From contig NC_003197.2 of the NCBI RefSeq assembly GCF_000006945.2, forward strand, positions 2,480,001 through 2,544,000: a stretch of 64,000 nt of DNA. Direction: 5' to 3'. The notes beneath the pieces are model-generated. The model saw only the letters and a program-made list of their open reading frames with translations. It searched no databases and was not told the DNA's origin. The position numbers were made by a program, and so were the translations under genes. Origin of the DNA: Salmonella enterica subsp. enterica serovar Typhimurium str. LT2. Its GTDB lineage: Bacteria > Pseudomonadota > Gammaproteobacteria > Enterobacterales > Enterobacteriaceae. How positions within the stretch are numbered: position 1 is the stretch's first letter; every line of letters starts with the position of its first letter. This document shows positions 17,320-27,259 of the stretch, one piece after another.

Positions 17320-17401
17320 GCCGGATGGCGGCGCAAGCGCCTGATCCAGCCTACGAACAGCCAGCGCTGTCGTAGGCCTGATAAGCGAAGCGCCATCAGG
17401 C
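17320..17401. repeat. REP/BIME element, two opposed units
   Basis: Two palindromic units face each other: one starting GCCGGATGGCGGCG (17320-17354) and an inverted partner GTAGGCCTGATAAGCG..GCCATCAGGC (17372-17401). They lie between convergent smrB and sixA. Such elements bind integration host factor or gyrase and stabilise mRNA ends. Confidence 0.85.
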
Positions 17402-17409
17402 AGCAAAGA

Positions 17410-17895
17410 TTAAATCGCTTTCGCCATTTTCAGATTGCAGGGACTCATTTGCCAGTTGAATGTCCCCTTGCCGCTTTCATCAAGCGTAACGTTGGCAATT
17501 GCGGACGTCGTGAACATCGGCGGCGTTTCGCCCGGACAAAGCTCAGATACCAGGTATCCGACCAGAGGTAAGTGAGAAATCACCAGCACCGATCCGATCT
17601 CTTCATTGGCCAGCGCCTGGAGGTAGGCGCTGACCAGACCGACATCGCCACAGGGCGTTAGCTCCGGCAGGACATCCACCTGAGCCGGCAGATTCATACA
17701 ATCGCCGACCACATCTAACGTCTGTTCGGCCCGAAGAAACGGACTCACCAGAACACGTTCGATATCCACTTTTTGACCTTTCAGCCAGTTCGCCATCAGG
17801 CGAGACTCGTCACACCCACAAGGGGTCAAGGGACGAACCGAATCACTGGCGGCATCGAGGGCTGCGTCGCCGTGACGCATGATAAAAACTTGCAT
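17410..17895 (-). CDS. sixA: Phosphohistidine phosphatase SixA
   Basis: This 161-residue member of the histidine phosphatase superfamily has the catalytic RHG motif at the N-terminus (MQVFIMRHGDAALDA, nucleophile His8) and a second histidine in VLVISHLPLVGYL. SixA removes phosphate from phosphohistidine; known targets are ArcB and the nitrogen phosphotransferase protein NPr. It is transcribed alone, downstream of fadJ on the same strand. Confidence 0.96.
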   Translation of the reverse strand: MQVFIMRHGDAALDAASDSVRPLTPCGCDESRLMANWLKGQKVDIERVLVSPFLRAEQTLDVVGDCMNLPAQVDVLPELTPCGDVGLVSAYLQALANEEIGSVLVISHLPLVGYLVSELCPGETPPMFTTSAIANVTLDESGKGTFNWQMSPCNLKMAKAI

Positions 17896-18103
17896 ATTGC
17901 ACCGCTTTTGTTAACCAGTTTCACCAACACGCTTACCACATGCCCCTATTGGCTGCGGCAAAAATGCGGTGGCCGGCATTGTGCCTTATCCATTCACTGA
18001 ATGAAACGCTGTTTTTTACCTCAATGGCGTAAGTATAGTCAATCCTTGATTATTATTTCGCCACTAAGGAGGCATTCAGTGCGGATTCATATTCTCTTTG
18101 ACC

Positions 18104-20251
18104 TCAATTTCCCTGGTCAGTTTCCCCATTCGTCCAGAAATGCTCCCTGCGCTCCGCCATGCGCACTAATTGTTCACAAGGCGCGTAACGAGGACCGTAA
18201 AGTGCGGCCAGGCGCTGTAATGTCGCCACCATTTCACCCGGCCCGAGAGCATCCATATAGCGGAACGGGCCACCGAGAAACGGCGGAAAACCGATACCAA
18301 ACACGGCGCCGATATCGCCATCGCGCGCGCTGCGAATCACTTTTTCGTCGAAACAGCGCGCCGCTTCGTTAAGCATTAACATGACACAGCGCTCTGCCAC
18401 CTGCTGCGCAGACAATCGACTCTGCCCTTGCACGCCAATAAGCTTATAAATAGCAGGGTCAACCTGTTTTTTGCTTTTACGCCCTTTTTCGCCATAAAGA
18501 TAGAAACCGCGACCATTTTTTCTACCTTTGCGATCGTCATTCAAAATTGAAGCGACAACATTTGCAGGCGCGCTAAAACGTTCTCCATACGCCGCCTCAA
18601 GCACAGGAATAATTTTAGTGCCCGTGTCGATTCCTACCTCATCCAAAAGTTGGATTGGCCCCACCGGAAAACCAAATTTTACCAGGGCGGCGTCAATATG
18701 TTCGACGCGTTCGCCTTCAGTCAGCATCCGAATCGCCTCATTGATATATGGCGCAAGAATTCGGTTAACATAAAACCCGGCTTTATCACTGACGACTATC
18801 GGGGTTTTACCCTGTTTTTTCGCCAGCTTAACGGTCGTGGCGATGGTCTGCGCGGAAGTAGACGCATGAGGAATAACCTCAACCAGCGGCATTTTTTCGA
18901 CCGGGCTAAAAAAGTGCAATCCAATCACCTGTTCCGGTCTGGCCGCATTCGCCGCAATATCGCCAATCGGCAGGGAAGAAGTATTGGAGGCAAAAATGGT
19001 GTGAGCAGCGCAATTTTGCTCCACTTCCGCCACCATCTGTTGTTTTAACGGCAGATCTTCAAACACCGCTTCAATGACCAGATCACGATGACTGAAACCA
19101 CGGTAATCGGTCGAACCTGATATCAACGCCAACTGTTTATCGCGTTCGCTGGCTTTGATATGGCGGCGGCGTACTTTTGTTTCAAGCAGATCCCAGCTGT
19201 ACTTCAGAGCATGATTGATCCCCTGAGTATTTATATCCTTAATTCGTACTGGCAAGCCGCCTTTACAGGCCGTAACCCAGGCGATACCGCCGCCCATTAA
19301 CCCGCCGCCTAAGATGCCCACGCTGTTCAGCGGGCCGGGCGGCGCATCGCTACCGGGATCTTTTTTCACCTCGGTACTGGCAAAGAAAATAGCGCGCAGC
19401 GCCTGCGATTGAGGCGTCATCGCCAGCTCGCCGAAAGCGCGCGCTTCCGCGTCATAGCCGCTACTGCTGCCCTGCGCCAGTCCAGTTTCAATCACATCAA
19501 TGATCCGCTCCGTCGCCGGATAATTACCCTGCGTTTTTTGCGCTGTCTTTTTACGCACCAGGCGAAATAACAGCGCGCGCCCCAGCGGCCCCGCCAGGAT
19601 ACGTTCACGGACCGGTAATGTCCGCTGCGCCAGGCGTTCTTTTTTAGCCAGCTCGACAGCCGCTTCCAGTAAAATAGTTTGCGGCACCACATCATCAACC
19701 AGCCCGGCTTTAAGCGCCTGTCTGGCGCGAAGCTGTTTACCTGTCAGGATCATATCCAGCGCGGTACTGACCCCCACCAGCCGCGGAAGTCGCTGCGTTC
19801 CGCCCGATCCCGGTAAAAGCCCTAACTGTACCTCCGGCAGTCCGAGAACGGTTTTAACGTCGTCGGTACAGATGCGCCGATGGCAGGCCAGCGCCATTTC
19901 AAGGCCGCCCCCCAGACAGGCGCCGTGAATGGCGGCGATAACCGGAACAGGCAACGCCTGGATCTCCGCCATCAGTTGCTGTCCCTGACGCGCCAGCGTT
20001 TCCGCTTCCTGCGCGTTTTGGCAGTGACCTATCATGTTGATATCAGCGCCAGCAATAAAGTTATCTGCTTTGGCTGAGATAAAAACAACGCCCTGCAACG
20101 CTTTATTTTCCCGGATCTGCTTCAGGATGGCGCGTACCTGCGTGGCAAACTCCGCTTTCAGGGTGTTCACCTTTTCTCCAGGGACATCAATAGCGACAAC
20201 CGCGACATTATCCAGACGCACGTTAAGCATAAAAGCTGATGTGGTAGTCAT
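18104..20251 (-). CDS. fadJ: Fatty acid oxidation complex alpha subunit FadJ
   Basis: The 715-residue multifunctional protein carries an N-terminal enoyl-CoA hydratase/isomerase domain (GACLGGGLEMALACHRRI; VQLGLLPGSGGTQRLPRLVG) and a C-terminal L-3-hydroxyacyl-CoA dehydrogenase. The NAD-binding motif of the latter begins GILGGGLMGGGIAW near residue 310. With FadI it forms the anaerobic beta-oxidation complex. Its start overlaps the fadI stop codon by one base, so the pair is one transcription unit under the FadR site upstream of fadI. Confidence 0.97.
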   Translation of the reverse strand: MTTTSAFMLNVRLDNVAVVAIDVPGEKVNTLKAEFATQVRAILKQIRENKALQGVVFISAKADNFIAGADINMIGHCQNAQEAETLARQGQQLMAEIQALPVPVIAAIHGACLGGGLEMALACHRRICTDDVKTVLGLPEVQLGLLPGSGGTQRLPRLVGVSTALDMILTGKQLRARQALKAGLVDDVVPQTILLEAAVELAKKERLAQRTLPVRERILAGPLGRALLFRLVRKKTAQKTQGNYPATERIIDVIETGLAQGSSSGYDAEARAFGELAMTPQSQALRAIFFASTEVKKDPGSDAPPGPLNSVGILGGGLMGGGIAWVTACKGGLPVRIKDINTQGINHALKYSWDLLETKVRRRHIKASERDKQLALISGSTDYRGFSHRDLVIEAVFEDLPLKQQMVAEVEQNCAAHTIFASNTSSLPIGDIAANAARPEQVIGLHFFSPVEKMPLVEVIPHASTSAQTIATTVKLAKKQGKTPIVVSDKAGFYVNRILAPYINEAIRMLTEGERVEHIDAALVKFGFPVGPIQLLDEVGIDTGTKIIPVLEAAYGERFSAPANVVASILNDDRKGRKNGRGFYLYGEKGRKSKKQVDPAIYKLIGVQGQSRLSAQQVAERCVMLMLNEAARCFDEKVIRSARDGDIGAVFGIGFPPFLGGPFRYMDALGPGEMVATLQRLAALYGPRYAPCEQLVRMAERREHFWTNGETDQGN

Positions 20252-21561
20252 TATTCCGCCTCCAGAACCATCGCCGCGCCAAGACCGCCAGCCGCGCAGG
20301 CCGTGACCAGGCCAAAACCTCCGCCCCGACGCCGTAATTCATGCAACGTTTGGGTTATCATCCGCGCGCCCGTTGCGGCAAAAGGATGCCCGTAGGCGAT
20401 TGAGCCGCCGAGCACGTTGAATTTAGCGTCATCCACCTCCCCTGTCGCCTGCGCACAACCAAGCACCTCACGGGCAAATCGTTCGCTGCCCAGCAGTTGT
20501 AAGTTCGCCAGAGTCTGAGCGGCAAACGCTTCATGCATGTCAAAAAGCGTCAGATCGGCCATCGTCAACCCGGCCCGCTCCAGCGCCAGCGGCGTTGACC
20601 AGGCCGGCCCCAATAGCATGTCCTGCCAGACATCAATAGCGGTAAAGGCGTAGCTGCGCAGATAACCAAGCGGGCGCAGCCCCAGCTCTTTAGCGCGGGA
20701 TTCGGTCATCAGAATAACGGCGGCAGCGCCGTCGGTCAGCGGTGTACTGTTGGCGGCGGTTACGGAGCCATGTTTTCGGTCAAAAGCGGGACGCAGTTTA
20801 GCGTAGTCCGCCAGCGTGGAGGCGCCGCGAATGTTGTTGTCTTCTGCAAAGGGGTTTTTATACGGCGGCACATAGGTCGTCATCACTTCTTCCGCCAGTT
20901 TGCCCTCCGCCCATGCCTGCGCGGCGCGCTGATGTGAACGATGCGCCAGCGCGTCCTGCTGTTCACGCGTAATACCATACGTTTTCGCCATCTGTTCGGC
21001 GGTATCGCCCATGCGCAGACCGGTGGAATACTCAGCAACGGCGGGAGGAACGGGCAGCAGGTCGCGTAAGCGCAGACGAGAAAAAAGCGTCAGCCGTTGG
21101 CGGGTCGTCCGGGCTTTATTGACATCAACCAGTACCCGCGCCAGGGCTTTACTCACGCCTATTGGCAGTACCGACGACGAATCTGCGCCGCCAGCGATAC
21201 CGGCGCGTATCGTGCCGGCCATCAGGCTTTCCGCCACATTCGCTACCGCCTGAAAACTGGTGGCGCAGGCGCGGCTTACGCTATAGGCATCGGTATGAAC
21301 ATTCATCCCCGTACCCAGCACAATTTCGCGCGCAATATTGGGGGCTTCCGGCATTTGTACTACCTGACCAAAAACCAGTTGCTCAATGGCATCGGCTGGA
21401 ATTTCACTGCGCGCCAGCAGCTCGCCTACCACCATCTTGCCGAGATCAACAGCGGGAATACCATGAAATGCAGTGGCCTGACGAGCGAAGGGGGTTCGTA
21501 ACCCACTGACAATAGCAATGCGATCGCCCTGGCGGGTGACCAACGGTAAAGCCTGACGCAT
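20251..21561 (-). CDS. fadI: 3-ketoacyl-CoA thiolase FadI
   Basis: The 436-residue thiolase releases acetyl-CoA in beta-oxidation and partners with FadJ. The acyl-binding cysteine is in SVSRACATSFQAVANVAES, the catalytic histidine in IAYGHPFAATGARM and the second cysteine in LVTACAAGGLGAAMV. The gene precedes and overlaps fadJ. A FadR operator-like sequence lies 26-42 bases upstream of the start codon. Confidence 0.97.
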   Translation of the reverse strand: MRQALPLVTRQGDRIAIVSGLRTPFARQATAFHGIPAVDLGKMVVGELLARSEIPADAIEQLVFGQVVQMPEAPNIAREIVLGTGMNVHTDAYSVSRACATSFQAVANVAESLMAGTIRAGIAGGADSSSVLPIGVSKALARVLVDVNKARTTRQRLTLFSRLRLRDLLPVPPAVAEYSTGLRMGDTAEQMAKTYGITREQQDALAHRSHQRAAQAWAEGKLAEEVMTTYVPPYKNPFAEDNNIRGASTLADYAKLRPAFDRKHGSVTAANSTPLTDGAAAVILMTESRAKELGLRPLGYLRSYAFTAIDVWQDMLLGPAWSTPLALERAGLTMADLTLFDMHEAFAAQTLANLQLLGSERFAREVLGCAQATGEVDDAKFNVLGGSIAYGHPFAATGARMITQTLHELRRRGGGFGLVTACAAGGLGAAMVLEAE

Positions 21562-21586
21562 AGTACTCCCCTGTAAAAAAATAAAT

Positions 21587-21603
21587 TAGTGGTCTGACCT
21601 GAT
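21587..21603. promoter_or_regulatory. FadR operator upstream of fadI
   Basis: TAGTGGTCTGACCTGAT matches the FadR consensus core TGGTCnGACC. The position just upstream of fadI fits repression of fadIJ in the absence of long-chain acyl-CoA. Confidence 0.75.
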
Positions 21604-21681
21604 CACAGTCTTAACCAATTTTTTACATTTAGCCAAGCAGAGAGAAAAGAAAGTGGGAGCTAAGGCACAGTGAAGGGAAGC

Positions 21682-21724
21682 GACAAAAAAAGAAAACGCC
21701 TCCGCCAGATGATGACGGAGGCGT
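21682..21724 (-). terminator. Rho-independent terminator after yfcZ
   Basis: On the minus strand ACGCCTCCG pairs with CGGAGGCGT across an 11-base loop and is followed by a T-rich run (TTTTCTTTTTTT). It lies directly after the yfcZ stop codon. Confidence 0.85.
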
Positions 21725-21738
21725 CGTGAATGAACGGA

Positions 21739-22023
21739 TTAACGCAGGCCGAGCTGGAAGATCAGCGTTTCTGCTTCGCAGGCGAAAACAAAATCAATAT
21801 CCAGACGAACGCCTTCGGATTCCTCGGTAAAGGTTGGCGTAATTTGGCAAGGTTCAGACTCCACGCTACGCGCTTTTTCGGTTAACGCCGCCAGCGTCTC
21901 TTCAGCCTCTGCGCGGGTAGCGAATACGCGGCTGTATGACGCGGTGCAATCGGAGTTGTCCATGATGGTTCCAACGTCCATACAGCAGCAAACCGGGGTT
22001 TCATCAGCACTGCATTTACTCAT
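21739..22023 (-). CDS. yfcZ: YfcZ/YiiS family protein
   Basis: This 94-residue protein has a cysteine-rich N-terminus (MSKCSADETPVCCCMDVG) and matches E. coli YfcZ along its whole length (DUF406 family). An upstream in-frame start would add eight residues; the ATG at 22023 agrees with the family. The function is unknown. The cysteine cluster suggests metal or redox interaction, but that is only a suggestion. It is divergent from fadL. Confidence 0.9.
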   Translation of the reverse strand: MSKCSADETPVCCCMDVGTIMDNSDCTASYSRVFATRAEAEETLAALTEKARSVESEPCQITPTFTEESEGVRLDIDFVFACEAETLIFQLGLR

Positions 22024-22267
22024 TGTAGATTTCCTCTGTATTTGCACCCAGGGTGCCAGATAAACGATGGGGATATTTTACGCTCCCGGCATTCGCCTCT
22101 CCAGTCGTTAATGGTGGGAAACGCGTTAAGTGACCGAAATCACACTTAAAAATGATCTAAAACAAAAATCGCGCGATCGGGTGACCGTTAAGCCCGCCGA
22201 TTTTGCCAGCCAGATCTCGTTTCTAAGATCACAATTGAAAAAACTTATAAACATACTTGCAACATTC

Positions 22268-22283
22268 TAGCTGGTCAGACCTA
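22268..22283. promoter_or_regulatory. FadR operator 1 of fadL
   Basis: TAGCTGGTCAGACCTA fits the FadR consensus (CTGGTCnGACC). It corresponds to the first of the two operators known upstream of fadL in E. coli. Confidence 0.8.
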
Positions 22284-22292
22284 TACTCTCGC

Positions 22293-22309
22293 CACTGGTC
22301 TGATTTCTA
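22293..22309. promoter_or_regulatory. FadR operator 2 of fadL
   Basis: CACTGGTCTGATTTCTA is a weaker FadR match about 25 bases after the first. It is arranged as at E. coli fadL, where the pair mediates repression. Confidence 0.75.
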
Positions 22310-22393
22310 AGTCGTACCGCAGACCCTACACTTCGCGCTCCTGTTACAGCATGTAACATAGTTTGTATAAAAATAATCAATGAGGTTATGGTC

Positions 22394-23701
22394 ATGAGCC
22401 AGAAAACCCTGTTTACAAAGTCTGCTCTCGCAGTCGCAGTGGCAATCATCTCCACCCAGGCCTGGTCTGCAGGCTTTCAGTTAAACGAATTTTCTTCCTC
22501 TGGCCTTGGCCGGGCCTATTCGGGTGAAGGCGCAATCGCAGATGATGCGGGTAACGTTAGCCGCAACCCGGCGTTAATTACCATGTTTGACCGCCCGACG
22601 TTTTCAGCGGGCGCGGTTTATATTGATCCTGATGTTAATATTAGCGGGACATCGCCATCTCGTCGGACGTTAGATGCGGATAACATCGCGCCGACGGCCT
22701 GGGTGCCGAACGTCCATTTTGTCGCCCCGATTAACGACCAGTTTGGCTGGGGGGCTTCTATTACCTCTAACTATGGTCTGGCGACAGAGTTTAACGACAC
22801 ATACGCCGGCGGCTCGGTTGGCGGTACGACCGATCTTGAAACCATGAACCTGAATTTAAGCGGCGCTTATCGCTTAAATGAGGCCTGGAGCTTCGGCCTC
22901 GGCTTTGATGCGGTATACGCGCGTGCAAAAATCGAACGTTTTGCGGGCGATTTAGGCCAGTTGGTCGCGGCACAGAATCCGGCGCTGGCGCCGGTCGCGG
23001 GTCAGATTCCCAGCGACACCAAGATTGCCCACCTGAACGGTAATCAGTGGGGCTTTGGCTGGAATGCCGGTATCCTTTATGAACTGGATAAAAATAACCG
23101 CTACGCGCTGACCTACCGCTCGGAAGTCAAAATTGACTTTAAAGGCAACTACAGTAGCGATCTTCCCATCGCTATAAACCGATTTAACCTGCCTATCCCA
23201 ACGGCAACCGGCGGCGCAACGCAGTCAGGCTACCTGACGCTGAATCTGCCGGAAATGTGGGAAGTGTCCGGTTATAACCGTGTGGCGCCACAGTGGGCCA
23301 TCCACTATAGCCTGGCCTATACCAGCTGGAGCCAGTTCCAGGAATTGAAGGCAAAATCGACCGCCGGCGATACGCTCTTTGAGAAGCATGAAGGCTTTAA
23401 AGACGCTTATCGCATTGCGTTGGGTACCACCTATTACTACGATGACAACTGGACGTTCCGTACCGGTATCGCCTTCGATGACAGCCCGGTACCAGCGCAA
23501 AACCGTTCTATCTCTATTCCGGACCAGGACCGTTTCTGGCTGAGCGCCGGTACGACTTACGCCTTTAACAAAGATGCGTCTGTCGACGTTGGCGTCTCTT
23601 ATATGCATGGTCAGAGCGTGAAAATTAATGAAGGCCCTTATCAGTTTGAATCTGAAGGGAAAGCCTGGCTGTTCGGTACTAACTTTAACTACGCGTTCTA
23701 A
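22394..23701 (+). CDS. fadL: Long-chain fatty acid outer-membrane channel FadL
   Basis: This 435-residue outer-membrane beta-barrel takes up long-chain fatty acids. A signal peptide ends in STQAWSA, and the mature N-terminal hatch begins [21 protein letters not shown]. The C-terminus ends in phenylalanine (NFNYAF), as needed for barrel assembly. Two ATGs are available (22388 and 22394); the GAGG at 22382-22385 is correctly spaced only for the second. Relative to E. coli FadL (446 residues) the loop after LGQLVA is about 11 residues shorter. FadR sites lie upstream and a terminator downstream. Confidence 0.96.
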
Positions 23702-23720
23702 TCTCTTTCTGAAACGGATC

Positions 23721-23750
23721 AAAAAGGTGAGCATTGCGCTCACCTTTTTA
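23721..23750. terminator. Bidirectional terminator between fadL and mlaA
   Basis: AAAAAGGTGAGC and GCTCACCTTTTT form a perfect stem with a short loop. An A-run precedes it and a T-run follows it, so it can serve both convergent genes. Confidence 0.9.
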
Positions 23751-23761
23751 TTTACTGCCGT

Positions 23762-24517
23762 TTATTCCGAGTCGATCTCTTTGAGTTCGTCCTGAATCGC
23801 CTGCGCGTTCGGGTTTTCCTGCGGCTTGAGTTTTCCGCCATTGGCGATAAAGTCATGACGCTGGAAGTACGCCTCGCGCACCATAATATAAGGATCGGAA
23901 GACTGGCGCAGCAAACCATCGGAGTCCAGCAACTGCGCGCGGGTTTCTATCCCTTCGATAGTCCATTTTCCTATGGACATTGGCCAGGTCAACCACGAGA
24001 GCACCGGATACAAGGTATCCGCCATATCCCCGCCATCTTCACGCAGCGTGAAGCTGCCGTAGAACGGAAGTTGCATATAAGGCCCATACCCCACGCCATA
24101 ATGGCCCAGCGTACTGCCAAAGCGATGCGGTTCAACGCGCTGCAGCTTAGGATTCGCCATTCCCGCGACGTCAATAAAGCCGCCCATCCCTAATAAGGTA
24201 TTCAGGAAGAAACGGGTGAAATGCACCATACCCTGATAAGGATCGCCCTGCAGGAAATAGTTCACCATGATCGCCGGTTCTTCGAGGTTGCCGGTGAAAT
24301 TACTTAAACCGTTACGCGCAGGCTGTGGAACATAATCACGCCAGGCGACCGCGACCGGCCGAACAACATACGGGTCCAGCACATTAAAGTTGAAGTTGTA
24401 CATGGTGCGGTTAAACCCTTCAAATGGGTCTGAACGCCCCTGCTGTTCTGTACCGGAACTCGCACACCCGACCAGCAGTGTGGTTCCCAGCGCCAGCGCC
24501 GACAGGCGAAGCTTCAT
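23762..24517 (-). CDS. mlaA: Phospholipid-binding lipoprotein MlaA (VacJ)
   Basis: The 251-residue lipoprotein has the signal MKLRLSALALGTTLLVGCASS with the lipidated cysteine at 18. MlaA sits in the outer membrane, removes misplaced phospholipids from the outer leaflet and passes them to MlaC and the MlaFEDB complex. The conserved segment DPFEGFNRTMYNFNF follows the lipobox. A longer frame begins upstream at 24613, but its 32 extra residues would bury the signal peptide, so the ATG at 24517 is preferred. It converges with fadL. Confidence 0.96.
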   Translation of the reverse strand: MKLRLSALALGTTLLVGCASSGTEQQGRSDPFEGFNRTMYNFNFNVLDPYVVRPVAVAWRDYVPQPARNGLSNFTGNLEEPAIMVNYFLQGDPYQGMVHFTRFFLNTLLGMGGFIDVAGMANPKLQRVEPHRFGSTLGHYGVGYGPYMQLPFYGSFTLREDGGDMADTLYPVLSWLTWPMSIGKWTIEGIETRAQLLDSDGLLRQSSDPYIMVREAYFQRHDFIANGGKLKPQENPNAQAIQDELKEIDSE

Positions 24518-24805
24518 AGATGTCTCCCTGTGAATTATGGCTATCGCTGATTGCCATCCATGACGGAACGCTACCGTATCCGCCTGTTTAGGTGTGAGCG
24601 ATTTTAACAGCACGTCAAACGATGTCTATATGCGCGATCTCATTGCTTTGAGCATAGCCTGGTAACGCAACAACGTGACGGCCCTATTCTAACGAAACAG
24701 ATAAAAACGAGCGTGATCATTTTTATTTTTTCGGAGAATGCCCCGGCCTGGGTAAATGAAAAACCGCTACGCTTTATTAATATGTGTTAATCAGCAGAGA
24801 TCATC

Positions 24806-25747
24806 ATGGATAGCCTTAACGACGATAAAATTAACCGGCACAGCAGTGACCTGGAAGTTGAAAGCGAAGAAAAACAAAGCGGTAAAGAGATTGAAGTGGA
24901 TGAAGATCGTCTTCCTTCCCGCGCCATGGCGATTCATGAACATATTCGCCAGGATGGTGAAAAAGAGATGGAACGCGATGCGATGGCTTTGCTCTGGTCA
25001 GCTATTGCCGCAGGACTTTCTATGGGGGCATCACTCCTGGCGAAAGGGATTTTTCACGTGCAGCTTGAAAGCGTTCCCGGCGGCTTTTTACTGGAAAATC
25101 TCGGCTATACCTTTGGTTTTATCATTGTCATCATGGCCCGCCAGCAATTATTTACTGAAAACACCGTTACCGCCGTATTGCCGGTAATGCAAAATCCCAC
25201 TCTGAGTAACGTTGGCCTGCTGATGCGCTTATGGGGCGTAGTCTTATTGGGCAACCTTATTGGCACCGGGGTTGCGGCGTGGGCATTTGAATATATGCCT
25301 ATATTTGATGAAGAGACCCGCGACGCCTTTGTCAAAATTGGTATGGAGGTCATGAAAAATAGCCCAACGGAGATGTTTGCCAACGCGATTATCTCTGGCT
25401 GGATCATCGCCACAATGGTATGGATGTTTCCTGCAGCAGGCGGGGCAAAAATTGTGGTCATTATTTTGATGACCTGGCTTATCGCGCTGGGCGATACCAC
25501 CCATATTGTCGTCGGTTCCGTTGAAATTTTGTATTTGGTTTTCAACGGCACGCTGCCCTGGAGCGACTTTCTCTGGCCCTTCGCCCTTCCCACACTTGCC
25601 GGAAATATCTGCGGCGGCACCTTTATTTTCGCATTAATGAGCCACGCGCAGATCCGCAACGATATGAGCAATAAACGTAAGGAAGAAGCGAGGCTACGCG
25701 GCGAGCGCCTGGAACGGGAGCGGAAAAAAGCGGAAAAACAGCGCTGA
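24806..25747 (+). CDS. yfdC: Formate/nitrite transporter family protein YfdC
   Basis: The 313-residue protein has a charged N-terminal cytoplasmic tail (about 60 residues). About six membrane segments of the FNT fold follow (SAIAAGLSMGASLLAKGIF, GLLMRLWGVVLLGNLIGTG, FPAAGGAKIVVIILMTWLIA), and the C-terminal tail is basic and helical. It matches E. coli YfdC. FNT proteins conduct small monovalent anions such as formate or nitrite; the substrate of YfdC is not established. The gene is followed directly by tRNA-Arg. Confidence 0.92.
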   Translation: MDSLNDDKINRHSSDLEVESEEKQSGKEIEVDEDRLPSRAMAIHEHIRQDGEKEMERDAMALLWSAIAAGLSMGASLLAKGIFHVQLESVPGGFLLENLGYTFGFIIVIMARQQLFTENTVTAVLPVMQNPTLSNVGLLMRLWGVVLLGNLIGTGVAAWAFEYMPIFDEETRDAFVKIGMEVMKNSPTEMFANAIISGWIIATMVWMFPAAGGAKIVVIILMTWLIALGDTTHIVVGSVEILYLVFNGTLPWSDFLWPFALPTLAGNICGGTFIFALMSHAQIRNDMSNKRKEEARLRGERLERERKKAEKQR

Positions 25748-25822
25748 GTGGCGACGGTTTAACCAGTCAGGCGGCGCTACACTTACTCCGGCGAATAAAA
25801 AACGCTATACTGGCGCCGCGTT

Positions 25823-25897
25823 GTCCCCTTAGTTAAATGGATATAACGAGCCCCTCCTAAGGGCTAGTTGCAGGTTCGATTCCTGCAGGGGACACCA
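25823..25897 (+). tRNA. argW: tRNA-Arg (anticodon CCT)
   Basis: A 75-base cloverleaf: acceptor arms GTCCCCT (25823-25829) and AGGGGAC (25887-25893), discriminator A, then encoded CCA (25895-25897). The anticodon arm carries CTCCTAA with anticodon CCT, and the T-arm reads GCAGGTTCGATTCCTGC. The position after yfdC corresponds to argW of E. coli, where it is a prophage integration site; here the pgt locus follows. Confidence 0.97.
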
Positions 25898-26053
25898 TTG
25901 ATACCCAGGACATTCTCTTCTTGCTGCATAACCTTTCGAGCGGTTTCCCTTTCATGTTGCTTTTATTGCCCCTATGCAATATCACCGGACATGCCATACG
26001 TTCAGCAAAAAGTCGTCATCGGCCGGTTATGACCGATGACATCCCGATGTGGT

Positions 26054-26992
26054 CTAGAAGCGATACTGCAACCCCGCGGTAACCGTATAGTTATTATTAG
26101 CTATACCTGCGGCATCGCCACCAAAATACGCCGTATCACCGCTGGTTTTATCTATGATTTGCGTACCGCCCTTACCTTCTTCATATTTACTGTAAGCAAA
26201 CTCAGCAAAGATTTTTGCATTACTGGTAATATAATATCCGGCGTCAATAGAAGCGCCATAATATCGTGAATTTTCCGTTTTTTCACGGAAGGTAAGTTTG
26301 CGCATGTAGTGTTCGTCATTATCATGCGCATTTACCCAGTCGCTGTATTTAAACAGTACATTACACTCAAAGTCATTAATACGATAATCACCCGCCAGCC
26401 CGATATAGGGCATTTCGAAACGCTGGCTATAACCTATGCCGCGCACGCCATGAGGAAAATTACCAATATATCGACCATTATCATAAATATAAGACCCGCC
26501 TCTTGCCGTCCAGCTAAAACGGGTTTCCTGATAGCCCGCTGTTACGCCCGCCTTGTAGTTATCGCCCTGCAATAACCAACCTTTCACGTTCAAATCGTAT
26601 TCATTAGCATAGTTGACGCTGGTGTCCGGATGAATTGAACGATCGGTCCAGCCTGGCTGCTCACTGCTCATCCAGTCATGGTCAACCATATGACCCGATC
26701 CCGACGCCAAAGACGTCCAGCCGCGGGCGTCCAGCGTCATGAACGAATAGGGTTCCCATGATAAATCCCCCTGCAACGTGGCGACATTTTTTATTTTCCA
26801 ATCCAGTTGACTCAGCTTCCGCCCGGTGTCGGTATCATAAACCAGCTCCCTGGATTTACCATTTAACACACCCACGGAAAGGGATGTCGTGACGCTATCA
26901 GGAGAGACGTCCGGAATAAATAAGGCAGACTCCGCATAAACCGACTCAGAAAATACGGCGATCATCATTACTGCAATAGCATGTTTTTTCAT
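26054..26992 (-). CDS. pgtE: Outer-membrane omptin protease PgtE
   Basis: The 312-residue omptin has a signal peptide ([20 protein letters not shown]) and a ten-stranded barrel ending in phenylalanine (GLQYRF). Catalytic residues fit the omptin pattern: the Asp pair in MVDHDWMS and the Asp-His pair in DNDEHYM. PgtE cleaves host substrates such as plasminogen, complement proteins and cationic antimicrobial peptides on the Salmonella surface. An upstream in-frame start (27007) adds five residues; the ATG at 26992 fits the signal peptide. It lies downstream of pgtA on the same strand but does not take part in phosphoglycerate transport. Confidence 0.96.
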
Positions 26993-27259
26993 TTCTCTTG
27001 TCCTCATATTCAGATGTAATCTGGAGAGGTGATGAAGTTTTCATCTTGTCAAATCGTCGGACAAGAGTACATTTATTACGCCAGAGAACTTGACGCATTT
27101 TTACCTTATATTGAAGTTAAGAAATAGAATTTGATGCTCAGGTGAATAATAAGCAATCTATAATCATGATGGAATGATTTACCATTACGGTGATGCGACG
27201 TTATCTGGCTAACGACATCGTTGCTGATGTTGTCAGCCAGATTGAAAGTAACTGTAATA

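Larger units (their letters stand above)
22024..22393. other. 370-base intergenic region between yfcZ and fadL
   Basis: This gap carries divergent promoters and the two FadR sites listed separately. No open frame or RNA gene is recognisable in the rest. Confidence 0.7.

Noticed and set aside
17320..17401. Possible CRISPR-like repeats at the REP regions
   Set aside because: The repeats are opposed palindromes without regular spacers; no CRISPR array or cas gene is present in the window.
25898..26053. Search for an attachment-site repeat of tRNA-Arg downstream of the tRNA
   Set aside because: No second copy of the tRNA 3' end was seen in this gap or before 33588, so no att site is called.
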